Part shown: positions 12,401 to 20,939 of the stretch, piece by piece
Layout: each line of letters starts with the position of its first letter
Position numbering within the stretch: the stretch's first letter is position 1
Source: Carnegiea gigantea
Taxonomy: Eukaryota; Streptophyta; Magnoliopsida; Caryophyllales; Cactaceae
Assembly: GCA_029747015.1 (NCBI GenBank)
Contig: JAKOGI010000429.1
Span: 365,001-429,000 of the forward strand
DNA: 64,000 bases
Reading direction: 5' to 3'
Notes under the pieces: generated by a model
Database searches by the model: none
The model's input: only the letters and a program-made list of their open reading frames with translations
Told to the model about the DNA's origin: nothing
Program-made: the position numbers and the translations under genes

Positions 12401-13687
12401 CATCACTATTGGTCTTCAGCAGCTGAAAGGCTTGCTTGGCATTAAGAAGTTCACTAAGAATACTGATATAGTATCTGTTATGCACTCGGTGTTTGGTCAA
12501 GTTCATCATGGGGTAATTACTAACCATTCTCTACTTCTTGATGTTATTATTAAATAAATAATATGGTGTATTAATGCTGTATTCTCGTATATATCTTACT
12601 TATAGTTCTGAGAGTTGTGTTTTCTTGAATCTTGACAGTGGAACTGGCAGACGATTCTTATAGGCGTATCATTCTTGGCTTTCCTCTTGACCGCCAAGCA
12701 CATTGTATGAAACTCTATTCATTTAGCTTTAATTTATTACCTTTTTTTATAAACATTTTTTGTTACAGACCAAACAGGAGAACTCATCCCAAAAGACTAG
12801 TCTATTAGGTGAGAGAGCTCATTTGATCTATAAACCCCTCGTCAGTTGCTCATACAACGGATGTGGGACAAGTCCCATACCTTGCAATTGGTCCAATTCG
12901 TAACATTCGACCCCCCTTAAGGGCCAACGTCCTCGTTGGTCACGGCAGGCTTTCCTAGGCCACCACTCTGAGTCCTCGTTGGTCACGGCCGCGTTGGTCA
13001 CGGCTGGCTCTTTCCCAGGCCACCACTCTATGGGCCACCACTCCGAGTTGGCTCTGATACCAATTGTTACAGAACTTTGGAAGAACCCATCCCAAAAGCT
13101 AGCTCAGGGGTTGGGAGAACCCAAAGCCTATATAAACTCCACATCAATCCCCCCATATGATCGATGTGAGACTCAAGTCTCATACCTTACAATTGGACCG
13201 TACGATTGATTGTCGTTGGTTTTGATTTGGTTAGGCTAATCTCATATCTATTGACAATATATTGGCTCATGTAAGTTTTAGACCTCCTTTGATTTAGAAC
13301 ATATCAACCCGCTTTATATCATGTTCAGGTTTGTTGTTAATTTCTCCAACAAATTTATTGAGAAAATTAACAGTTTTGGCACCAATTTTTGGTGTGTCCA
13401 ATGGTTGTGTTAAAATTGGATTTTGATTGTTGTATGAGTCGGGTCTGTTTTCAAGTAATTTGTCATTGATAATCATGAGTTCATCTGCCATGAGTTCATA
13501 TTACCTATAAGCCCTAATCGGAGACCCACTGTTTTTTCCTTTGCATTCCTTATCTGACAATTAAAAGGATAATCCAATTTCAACATGTACCTGCACTTAT
13601 TTACCTAAAGACGTTTTTCTAAACAATATCTAATTTATTTATCAAGACAAGTAATTGAACCAATTAATTTTAGGATCAATGGGTATC

Positions 13688-13726
<39 letters not shown>

Positions 13727-16700
13727 GTGTTATGATCAAATTCTAAAAAAAGAAAAAAAAAAGAGCTGTAAATGAATCGGCTCCTTGAGCTGAAGACTTT
13801 ACTTGTTCTTGGCTAGTCAAGCCAAAACTTTTTATTTTGTCTTAAAGGTACACCATAGTCTTTTTTTTTTTTTGGGGGGGGGGGGGGGTGTCAGCAAGCA
13901 ATGCATGCGGTAATTAGCTTAGAAAGCAAGCCTCATTTCTAGTCATGGTGAGTAGAGAGTGTGCTTCCATCACTAGCACCCATACAACAAAGGGCAGAAG
14001 ACAGCAAACCTATAGAGTAACAATCAACAGATGAGGAGAGGCCCTGGGGACTAGTGCTACAACCATCCGAATTAGCAGAGACGCCCAAAACTCTTGTTTT
14101 CTTGTCGTGATACATAGCTTCAAAAGGTTTCGAAAGTCCATTTCCTCACTAGTACCACCCTCCAAAGGACTAGTCTCTGGCCATACTAGGTCCTCTGGCT
14201 TGAAAAACAAACGGAGCCTGGCCATCCTGGGAATTAAACCCAACCTTAATATGAAATGAATGATTCACTAATCACGACTTAGTAGTCTTCTGTTCATGAT
14301 AAAGTTTATCAAGTTTGTCCAACTGCTCACTATGTTTGAATGACTCTCCTTTTACAGGGAAAGAAAAACAAGAAATTGTTTTGGATCCCTGCAATTGCCC
14401 CCCTTACCTCTGTTATCTTGGCTACCTTAATTGTATACATCACACGCGTAGATAAGAAGGGGGTTCAAATTGTGAGTATTCTGCAAAACAATTACTCTCA
14501 TTTCTATGATCCCATACTTCTACAAACAGCTAACCATTTACAACTATGATTTCTGTAGGTTAAACACATTGAGAAAGGCATCAACCCTCCCTCGCTTCAT
14601 CAGATTTTCTTCGCTGGTCCGCATGTCATCAAAGGATTTAGAATTGGAGCTATTGCTGGTATTATTGGCCTAACAGTAAGAAAATCTTGCCCACTGTCCT
14701 TAAACCATAAAAAAAACTCTTTCTTGATCCTAAGGATTTAAAGAATTGTTATTGACAATTGTAGGAAGCTGTAGCTATTGGCAGAACATTTGCTGCTCTT
14801 AAGGATTATCCTCTTGATGGCAACAAAGAAATGCTTTCGCTTGGAACCATGAACATTGTTGGCTCAATGACTTCTTGTTATGTCGCTACTGGTAATTAGA
14901 TTTGTATACAATGCTGCCAACCAGATAACCTAATCAACACTCATCCAATTCTAGTAAACAAAAACTGGGACACTCTTGTGCAAAGTTTTCAGATTACTGA
15001 CTTGGTATGGGTGCTAGCAGGACTCCAAGTTAGGCTCACTATAGAAGAGTTGCTAAGTACTTGCTTATGGCTTTGTCGGTTTTGCAGGATCCTTCTCTCG
15101 TTCGGCAGTGAACTACATGGCTGGTTGCCAAACAGCAGTCTCCAACATAGTCATGTCCATGATTGTTCTATTGACATTGGAGTTTATCACTCCCTTGTTT
15201 AAGTACCTTCCTAATGCAATTCTCGCAGCTATCATCATAGCTGCTGTGGTAAATCTGGTTGATTTTGAAGCCATGATTCTCATTTGGAAGATTGACAAAT
15301 TCGATTTTATTGCATGCATGGGAGCCTTCTTTGGTGTTGTTTTCATTTCTGTTGAAATTGGTCTTTTGATCGCGGTAGGCAGAATGACCCCCCCCCCCCC
15401 AAAAATTTAAATCTCTTATGCTTTCGGTTACTTCATCTTAAATGTGTTTTTTGGGTGCATAATCATAGGTTTGCATTTCCTTTGCCAAGATTCTATTGCA
15501 AGTTACAAGGCCTAGGGTGGCATTGCTTGGAAATCTCCCTGGAACTACAATTTACAGAAACGTTCAGCAGTATCCAGCAGCTACTAGAGTCCCTGGTGTT
15601 CTGACTGTTAGGGTTGATTCTTCCATCTACTTCTCCAATTCAAATTATGTCAAGGACAGGTATCAGTTTCCTCCTATTATTTTTCAGTGTGAGCAAAGTT
15701 CTCACTACGTACTAATATCAAGGATGTAAGGTCATTAACTGAGAAAGTATGTATGAACTAGATTCTCTTTGATCCACAAAGCGAATGGTCCTATGGTCGA
15801 ATTCTTGACATTTGCTATCTTACCTTGGTTGACACATAATGCCATTCCATTAAAATGTAACATGTTAGACGTTGAACTCAAGCCCAATTTAGAAACAAAG
15901 TAAGAGAACTAATTGAATGCAAATTCAAAATGCCGCAGTTTAAATCAAATATATATGCTCATCATTTCTTTATACTTACTACACCAAGCAATAGACTTGA
16001 ACTTAATCTGCAACAAAGAATGGCCCAATCCAAGTCAAACTCAATCTCAACATGAATCCAAACATGACAAGCTTAAGATCAACCTGATATGAACAGAACC
16101 TCCACAAACTACCTAGAGTATCGTGGCAGACACCTGCATTGGACACGTTCTACACAAATATGTTGTTGGATATTATATGTTGAATGAACACTGTTTCCAT
16201 TCAAATGATTATGATGTTGGCAAATTGAATTATATGACAACAATTAAAATTCTTTCATTTTTGCAGGATTTTGAGATGGTTATCTGACGAGGAAGAAGCA
16301 AACAGCAAAATTAACCTTCCAAGGATTCAATATCTCATCATAGACATGTCACGTAAGTAGCTTGACATCTTCAAACAATCCTTTCTTACCGGTAGAATGC
16401 AAAGATTTATGTGAAGTCATCAATTTTCTCAACTAATTTGCTTCTCCTTCAGCCGTTATTGACATTGACACCAGTGGTATACATGCATTAGAAGATCTGG
16501 TTAAGAGTCTCCAAAAGAGAGATGTACAGGTATAGCATCCAAACTTGTGTCTCCTCAATTTGATTCTTCCTTTTGTATTTCTAGATCCCACTTTATGTCA
16601 GTTCATTTGTCAGTCTGATATAGTAATATTTGTAGTGTAACAAATATTGGATCAAGTCTGTATCTGACGTTCACCTTTATTTGGAAAATAATTATTAACA

Positions 16701-17166
16701 AAGAGCAAATTTAGATAGGTTCATGTTTACCTCGGGCTTTCTGGGGGTTCATTGGCTAGTAAATAGGCCAATTCATGCACCATTAACCAATGTCAATGAC
16801 TTTAACTAGACCTGATCTAAACTTGATCGAACTTGCGCCGGTCTAACTGAAATTTCATCAACAAATTTGTAAGAATTTGGACCAAACCCAAACTTAAACC
16901 AAACAAAATCCAGAACGAATAGTCTATCTATATCTTTAAGGCATATGTCATCTGTAGAATCAAAGTTTGGAGCATTGGAATGAACAAAAATTGTGAAGTT
17001 GATCGATCTTGGTTTTGGACAGCTTCTTTTAGCAAATCCAGGGCCTGTTGTGGTGACCAAGCTCCACGATTCACACTTAGTGCAAGTTGTTGGCCAAGAC
17101 AAGATTTTCCTCACTGTTGCAGATGCTGTTCGAGCATGTACCCGTAAGAGCCAAGAAGAAGCCTGA
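3286..17166 (+). CDS. SULTR1-like: Group 1 (high-affinity) sulfate transporter, C-terminal 530 residues in 11 exons
   Basis: H+/sulfate symporter of the plant SULTR (SLC26) family, which takes up sulfate across the plasma membrane. Exons: 3286-3493, 12338-12512, 12639-12704, 14358-14471, 14559-14675, 14765-14891, 15088-15374, 15469-15659, 16267-16352, 16453-16529, 17023-17166. Every junction has GT-AG ends and joins in frame with no stop, giving 1592 coding bases. Family blocks run in order: [66 protein letters not shown], then a STAS domain with [13 protein letters not shown]. Group 1 members are about 650 residues, so about 120 N-terminal residues (one or two exons) are absent. Either the next intron upstream exceeds 3.2 kb or the gene is 5'-truncated. 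Group 1 is favoured over groups 2-4 by overall wording; I cannot name the exact orthologue. Confidence 0.93.
3494..4536 (+). other. SULTR intron, AT-rich part left of the LINE
   Basis: AT-rich intron sequence without coding potential apart from a diverged direct repeat at 4171-4529. The whole intron spans 3494-12337. Confidence 0.8.
4171..4529. repeat. Diverged direct repeat pair (4171-4304 and 4404-4529)
   Basis: Two copies of a roughly 130-bp AT-rich unit, both with ATCTAATT, a (CTGCTAAGTGTTG / CTACTAAGTGTTG) block, and ending near AATATTAACAA. The copies differ at many positions and are 99 bases apart. The second copy ends just before the LINE poly(T) at 4536. Confidence 0.75.
4771..9160 (-). 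pseudogene. LINE ORF2: endonuclease, reverse transcriptase, RNase H
   Basis: Fragments of one polyprotein across frames. Endonuclease: [12 protein letters not shown] (catalytic Glu) at about 8757 and LLTGDFNE at about 8460. Reverse transcriptase: [32 protein letters not shown] (about 7110) and an intact FADD box at about 6830-6845. Then zf-RVT with [13 protein letters not shown], and RNase H with [23 protein letters not shown] and [11 protein letters not shown]2 normally nicks the target and copies the RNA onto it. Frame breaks occur between all blocks, and a 188-bp tandem duplication lies at 6143-6520. Confidence 0.87.
6143..6520 (-). repeat. 188-bp tandem duplication inside LINE ORF2
   Basis: The segment 6143-6330 is repeated directly at 6331-6520 with only a handful of mismatches (for example GTGACC/GTCACC, TTCTGCA/GTCTACA). 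It encodes the region between reverse transcriptase and zf-RVT ([18 protein letters not shown]). 188 is not a multiple of three, so the second copy shifts the frame. Confidence 0.93.
9507..10880 (-). pseudogene. LINE ORF1: DUF4283 / zinc-knuckle RNA-binding protein
   Basis: One reading frame from ATG at 10880 runs through two stops. An acidic and charged N-terminal region comes first (to about 10479), then DUF4283 ([30 protein letters not shown]), then a knuckle reading [14 protein letters not shown], then a charged tail. ORF1 proteins of plant L1 elements coat the element RNA. The stops are TGA at 10479-10481 and at 10020-10022; both sit where related proteins have Arg, so CGA to TGA is the likely change. 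The first Cys of the CCHC knuckle is Tyr. The protein could not work as it stands. Confidence 0.85.
10888..12337 (+). other. SULTR intron, right of the LINE
   Basis: AT-rich intron ending in the acceptor ATCTTAG. A T run followed by GGTGCATCGC at 11128-11153 looks like the poly(A) end of another minus-strand LINE fragment, but I see no coding remnant to prove it. Nothing else supported. Confidence 0.6.
12338..12512 (+). CDS. SULTR1-like: SULTR exon b ([12 protein letters not shown] block)
   Basis: Starts with A, completing the Arg codon split by the 8.8-kb intron, and ends HHG before GTAATT. Contains [21 protein letters not shown], a conserved membrane segment of the family. Confidence 0.93.
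12639..12704 (+). CDS. SULTR1-like: SULTR exon c (WNWQT microexon)
   Basis: 66 bp, phase 0 at both ends: acceptor TTGACAG, donor GTATGA. Encodes [17 protein letters not shown] and a short tail. Confidence 0.92.
12761..13203 (-). mobile_element. TRIM (miniature LTR retrotransposon) in SULTR intron
   Basis: Two diverged terminal repeats of about 140 bp, 12761-12905 and 13065 to about 13203. Both start TGTTACAGA, share CATCCCAAAAG, and carry GATGTG.GAC and CATACCTT.CAATTGG. The first ends TAACA. Between them are 159 bases without coding capacity. On the minus strand the repeat at right is followed after two bases by TGGTATCAGAGCCA (13049-13062), the classic primer-binding site for initiator tRNA-Met. 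A purine tract (reverse of CCCCCCTTAAGGG, about 12910-12922) abuts the other repeat. This is the full plan of a TRIM: LTR, PBS, PPT, LTR, no genes. No 5S-like box, so not Cassandra by eye. Confidence 0.85.
13049..13062 (-). promoter_or_regulatory. tRNA-Met primer-binding site of the TRIM
   Basis: The minus strand reads TGGTATCAGAGCCA, complementary to the 3' end of initiator tRNA-Met, two bases from the LTR end. Confidence 0.85.
13688..13723. repeat. (ATA)n microsatellite
   Basis: About twelve ATA units in the SULTR intron. Confidence 0.95.
13861..13888. repeat. Homopolymer pair T(13)G(15)
   Basis: Thirteen T followed by fifteen G in the transporter intron. The length of a G run this long is also prone to sequencing error. 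Confidence 0.9.
13861..14250 (-). mobile_element. Probable 5'-truncated LINE fragment in SULTR intron
   Basis: Begins on the plus strand with T(13)G(15) followed by TGTCAGCAAGC, the layout of a minus-strand LINE poly(A) end. A 77-codon minus-strand frame follows at 14243-14010 ([20 protein letters not shown] near its start) that I do not recognise firmly. Function unassigned; the LINE call is inferred from the tail. Confidence 0.4.
14358..14471 (+). CDS. SULTR1-like: SULTR exon d ([12 protein letters not shown] block)
   Basis: Acceptor TTTTACAG, donor GTGAGT. Encodes [15 protein letters not shown] and a hydrophobic segment ending [12 protein letters not shown]. Preceded by a 1.65-kb intron holding a TRIM. 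Confidence 0.92.
14559..14675 (+). CDS. SULTR1-like: SULTR exon e
   Basis: Acceptor TTCTGTAG, donor GTAAGA. Encodes [16 protein letters not shown] and the following membrane segment up to GIIGLT. Confidence 0.92.
14765..14891 (+). CDS. SULTR1-like: SULTR exon f ([10 protein letters not shown] block)
   Basis: Acceptor AATTGTAG; ends with the first G of a Gly codon before GTAATT. Encodes [21 protein letters not shown] and CYVATG, very conserved in group 1. Confidence 0.93.
15088..15374 (+). CDS. SULTR1-like: SULTR exon g (membrane core end)
   Basis: Longest exon, 287 bp. Acceptor TTTTGCAG, donor GTAGGC. Contains [32 protein letters not shown] and [15 protein letters not shown] run of 13 C lies 13 bases after its donor. 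Confidence 0.93.
15388..15400. repeat. Poly(C) tract beside exon g
   Basis: Thirteen C in a row, starting 13 bases after the donor of exon g, followed by AAAAATTT. Confidence 0.9.
15469..15659 (+). CDS. SULTR1-like: SULTR exon h (membrane-to-STAS link)
   Basis: Acceptor AATCATAG, donor GTATCA after AG of an Arg codon. Encodes the family's linker, [23 protein letters not shown], then the STAS start [17 protein letters not shown]. Confidence 0.93.
16267..16352 (+). CDS. SULTR1-like: SULTR exon i (STAS)
   Basis: Starts with G completing Arg. Encodes an acidic variable loop (SDEEEANSK) and the strand [12 protein letters not shown]. Confidence 0.92.
16453..16529 (+). CDS. SULTR1-like: SULTR exon j (STAS, DIDTSG)
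   Basis: Acceptor CCTTCAG, donor GTATAG. Encodes [16 protein letters not shown]. The Thr in DTSG is the STAS residue that matters for transport and possible phosphorylation in studied relatives (family knowledge); it is intact here. Confidence 0.93.
17023..17166 (+). CDS. SULTR1-like: SULTR terminal exon k (STAS end and stop)
   Basis: Acceptor TTTGGACAG. Encodes [25 protein letters not shown] and a charged tail ending EEA before TGA at 17164-17166. Confidence 0.93.
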   Translation, partial: LLLANPGPVVVTKLHDSHLVQVVGQDKIFLTVADAVRACTRKSQEEA

Positions 17167-17668
17167 TGCTACTCATCTTTCTACAAGATGATGCCTAACC
17201 CGATTGACTTTGGTTTTTCAGAGTGTGCAGTTTTCTGATCTGAGATTCGAATGGTTTGTTTACAGGCATGTTACTGTAAATCCAGGTCCTCTTAAGTTTA
17301 ACAGATAATCAATCCAGTGATTATCTATCCTCGTTATTTATTAATATTTTTTGTCATCATCATTTACCCGTGTGCAATTGGCTAACGACGACTTCTGCGT
17401 TTTTGCTACCCTCTGTATCAAGATTTATACTTCTTCGCGTCAAAAAAAAAAAAAAAAAAAGATTTCTACTTCCTTTACTGTGGATTTTGCCGTCTTCTAT
17501 GATGGAAAGAGTTTGATATTGGTCTTTGACCTCCATTTAGTCTGACTAAGTGGTGACTATGGTCTCGTGTTACGTTTTGTTACATGCAGTAATACCTATT
17601 TGGTTTACTCTTGGAATTTTTGTCAATTTTTATATCAGGGTCCAGGCAGTAGGCACCTTACAACCCAC
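17167..17668 (+). other. SULTR 3' flank / 3' UTR
   Basis: AT-rich sequence after the transporter stop, with an A(19) run at 17442-17460. No canonical AATAAA close to the stop was noted. No other gene seen. Confidence 0.6.
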
Positions 17669-17671
17669 TTA

Positions 17672-17978
17672 GGGCCGGTTCTTTTCGTTAATCTTTTTCA
17701 ATTTACCAACTTTAACCTACTGTAACTAACTTCAACCTACTTCAACCCATCTCAACTAACTTCAACCCACCTCTTTCAAAATTTTATTCTCCCTATTTTA
17801 CTAACTGCAAAAATTGAACCAACTTCGACGTACTTCAGTCAACTTCAACCTACTTTAACCTACTTCAACCCACTTTAATCCAAAATACCAACTTCAACCC
17901 ACTTCAACTCACTTCAACTTACTTCAACCAACTTCACCCTTTTACCAACCTCAATTTATCAACGAAGAGAACAGGCCG
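17672..17978. mobile_element. MITE, PIF/Harbinger-like, with internal 10-bp repeats
   Basis: 307 bp with terminal inverted repeats: GGGCCGGTTCTTTTC at the left, and the complement of the right end reads CGGCCTGTTCTCTTC. Four mismatches in about 21. It is flanked by TTA on both sides (17669-17671, 17979-17981), the target duplication typical of PIF/Harbinger. The interior is dominated by a loose decamer of the type ACTTCAACCY. No transposase; non-autonomous. Confidence 0.82.
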
Positions 17979-18016
17979 TTAATGCTTAAAATTTCAATGA
18001 ACCTTTTTTTAACTAG

Positions 18017-18572
18017 GGGTGAGCAGTTCCGGGAACCTGTCCCAAATTTTGGGAACTAGAACCGGTTCCTAACTTTTGTGAACCGGAATGTCAGGTTTCA
18101 GTTATGATTTCAGGGCACCCATCGCGCCTAACGTTGAAATTTTAGCACCTAACAAATTAGTCTTTTTTTTTTTTTATAATTTAGAGTGGGAGAGATGGTG
18201 TTTTTGATCTTTTCATGCTTTTATCTTCTAGCTTTACACGAAAAGAAAGCTAACTTATTAAGTCTTCATTTTTTTTCCAATTACTTGAAAAAATAATGAT
18301 TTATTCTTCTATTAGTATTATAAAACTAACTAGTCTTGCGTTAAATTTACTATTTAAATAGTCATTTTTATAAGCGAAAGAAATACAAAGAGAAAAAGAA
18401 TAGAGAAACAAAAGAAAATGTAGCAAAAAACTAAAAAATTATTTATTTTCCTCCCTTTAAAGTAGTTCCAGGTTCTGATTCTGAATACTTTTTTCAAAAC
18501 TAGAATAGATTGGACTGTTTCATCTTTTTTAGGAACCGGAACCGTACTCGAAGAGCTTGCTCACCCATATTT
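18017..18572. mobile_element. Probable hAT-like non-autonomous element
   Basis: The ends carry GGGTGAGCA at left and TGCTCACCC at right, and inside them GTTCCGGGAACC at left against GGAACCGGAACC at right. The flanks TTAACTAG (18009-18016) and CTAACTAG (18573-18580) differ by one base and fit an 8-bp hAT target duplication, though the right inverted repeat then stops six bases short of the end. No coding capacity. Confidence 0.6.
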
Positions 18573-18580
18573 CTAACTAG

Positions 18581-19232
18581 TGCAATTGATTTTAAAACCA
18601 CCCCCACAAAACATACCACACTTGTAATTTTACAAGTGTAAAAAATTATAGATAGAAGTTGTTTTTACACAATTTACCAGGGGTATTATCCTTTCACTAT
18701 ATGATCGAACGATTTTTTTTTCCAATTTAATGCATGAAGACATAATTTTTCAATTGAGACAAGAGGGAATGTCATTTTTTTCCCCCTCTTATTTGGATTA
18801 GGGGGAAAAACATAAGGACAAAATGATTTCCTATCAAACATTTTTTACCTTTGTTTGAAAAGAAGAAAAGGAATTGAGGAAAGAAAAATGTATCTTGTTA
18901 GTGTCAAAATGTGATCCCTAGTGACCCTTTGACCAGCGAATGCCAATGGACGTTGAAACTCACCAAAGCAACACCATCAAAAATAGGAGAGACACACAAT
19001 TGGGTGCACTCTCAAACTTTCCCATTTTAATACAAAATTATACCCAAAAATTCTACTTCAAACTCCGTGGTTTTGTTACATATCCCAAACTTAAAAGAAT
19101 CGATTAAAGTTCTACTTGAAAATGGCAGTGGCATTCACACGTTCTTAACCAACTTTTTGGTGTAGCAATAGCAATATATGCAAAAATAGCAATATCAACA
19201 AGTTGAGGGCTTCAAAATGCTCGACTCCTTCG
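18581..19232. other. Non-coding, with a perfect 10-bp palindrome
   Basis: No gene recognised. A hairpin-capable perfect inverted repeat, ACACTTGTAA-TT-TTACAAGTGT, lies at 18618-18639. Confidence 0.6.
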
Positions 19233-19446
19233 TTACTTTAAGAAATCAATACCAAATTTGACCTTCAACCACAACTCGCTACGAGCAACTAGGCAAGCTA
19301 GAAATGCTCTAGTTAGCTTAAGATTTGTCAAGAAAGCTTGATAGACCTTCATCTCACTCAAACCTTCAGCGTAAAGAGTTACGGTCAGCGGACCAAAATC
19401 AAAGCCACCCATAAACCACACTAAAGAAGCAATATCAAAATGAATC
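19233..19446 (-). pseudogene. Fragment of an unidentified protein gene
   Basis: A minus-strand frame with stop at 19233 encodes about 62 residues with even, protein-like composition: MGGFDFGPLTVTLYAEGL, then VYQAFLTNLKLTRAFLACL, then ARSELWLKVKFGIDFLK. The frame stays open upstream to the Copia LTR fragment that starts at 19447. I do not recognise the family. It could be the last exon of a host gene or a fragment of an element's coding region; the LTR fragment cuts it off. Confidence 0.4.
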
Positions 19447-19533
19447 TGTTAGGAACGATGGGAAATAGAATGAATGCAACAAATAAATCACAAAGAAATA
19501 TAAATGAGTGATACAAATCAACACTTGAATTTC
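19447..19533 (-). mobile_element. Copia LTR end fragment
   Basis: 87 bases starting TGTTAGGAACGATGGG closely match the start of the Copia LTR at 28093, then similarity stops. The 5 bases beside it (GAATC) do not match those beside the other LTR (TGGCA), so it is probably a separate broken copy and not the missing 3' LTR. Confidence 0.75.
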
Positions 19534-20178
19534 AAAAAACTGCTCTGAGGTACCCCACTTTCTGTGGAAATAATTTTTAGGGGACCACATTATTAGAATG
19601 TATTCTGAGGTGCACAATACTGTTAGGTAATTATTAAGGGGGTACTCTCCAAAAATAAATGTGTAAGTGCCGATAAGTTTTTGGCGGGAATTGTAATTTT
19701 AGTGTAATATTCCAATTATACCCTTTGAAAGGGTTGAGGTATAATGTTAAAATGTTTGACTTAAATACCTCCAATCTCTCTTCTCCCTAAATACCTCCAA
19801 TCTCTCTCCTCCCCTAATTTCCCATTTCTCTCACCTTCAAAGCACTTTGTCTTTTCCACTTCTAAAGGAGGCCATCGAAACAAGAGAAGAATGCAAGTTT
19901 GTGAATTTTTTTTTTTTGGTATCTTTGTTGTTGTAAATTGTTGAGCAACCCATTTCTCTCACCTTCAAAGTTTCCTTAGTTTTGATAACCCTATTTGGTT
20001 TTGAACTGTCTCTATTTTGATGCATAAACTATACCCATTTCTCTCGTCAAGAATTGTCGGATGTTTGCAGCAGTAATTGAGTCAATGAGTGCTTAGAATT
20101 GTTGCGTGTGAATTTTTTTGGTCATAATATTGGTATTGAATGGATTTAATGTTGACATTCTCAGATCTGAAGGTAAGA
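19534..20178 (+). other. Non-coding leader of the GRF gene
   Basis: Contains a pyrimidine-rich CTCTC stretch (19776-19840) of the kind found in plant 5' UTRs. No TATA box I would commit to. GGGGGTACTCTCC at 19639-19651 and TTTTTGGCGGGAA at 19678-19690 could be the start of a terminal inverted repeat, but no partner was found. Confidence 0.4.
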
Positions 20179-20511
20179 ATGCAAGGATCAACTTCATCAA
20201 GGAGAGGTGATCATAAACGAGAAAATGTCATCTGTCCAAGGTGCAATATTCAAGGAACGAGAAGGGTGTCACATTCAAGCCAAAACCTAGGCAGAATGTA
20301 AGCCAAGTGTTTGAGATGCGAGAAGTTTCTAGGATGGGTGGACGAAGCCAACTCAACTCTAGAAAAAAGATTGTTAAGCGAGATTAAGATAGTGAAGCAT
20401 GAGCTAAGGGACTTGAAGATGATGTTCAAAATACTAGAGAAAGGGCAGAGCATTCTTGCTATGTTAGAGATTGGTGTAATTGTATTGCTTGCACTTGTAT
20501 TAATATTGTAA
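20179..20511 (+). pseudogene. GRF-type zinc-finger protein with C-terminal hydrophobic tail, one stop
   Basis: 111 codons from ATG at 20179 to TAA at 20509-20511, open except for one in-frame TAA at 20299-20301. Zinc ligands are CPRC (residues 19-22) and, just after the stop, CLRC, followed by EKFLGWVDEA, the typical end of plant GRF fingers. A coiled-coil-like stretch (LEKRLLSEIKIVKHELRDL) and a hydrophobic tail, IGVIVLLALVLIL, complete the form of the small GRF/coiled-coil/TM proteins found in many plant genomes. Their role is unclear, and several lie in transposons. The MULE 430 bases to the right may have carried it, but no shared terminal repeat was seen. Confidence 0.7.
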
Positions 20512-20939
20512 TATGTTACAAGGTGGTTGTTATGTATGGTTGGTTGTTATGAAGTCCTTATGTTTTATTTAGATCTTGTATGTGGCAAAGTGTAGTTGTG
20601 GTTGGTGTAATGCTTTTTGAGTTGATTAGGAAGAAGCAAAATGTACTGTGCTCAATACGGAGCTTGGAAAAATGCATGTTTTGACTCAGTTTGGAAGTTG
20701 GTTACATATAAAGCTTAAACAAAAAGCATGTTTTGAATCCAAGTAGAGGAAGCTGGAATTGCACTTTGAACCCATGCTTGAACTTAAGCTGCCCATCCAT
20801 ATATGTACTTGTCATACACAATAAGTTCTTGTCATACATGCACTAACATCCCTAAGAATTACAACTAATTATAACATTATCTAGACACAACCACCAAAAT
20901 GATACAAGTAGCTTATATAAGAAGATGAAGATGAAGCAT
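20512..20939. other. Non-coding spacer between GRF gene and MULE
   Basis: Possible 3' UTR of the GRF gene. No coding sequence recognised. Confidence 0.5.

Noticed and set aside
12761..13203. Cassandra TRIM with 5S rRNA-like promoter
   Set aside because: No 5S internal control region could be read in the terminal repeats.
12979..13209. 76-codon plus-strand frame
   Set aside because: Lies across the TRIM interior and LTR; no protein-like features.
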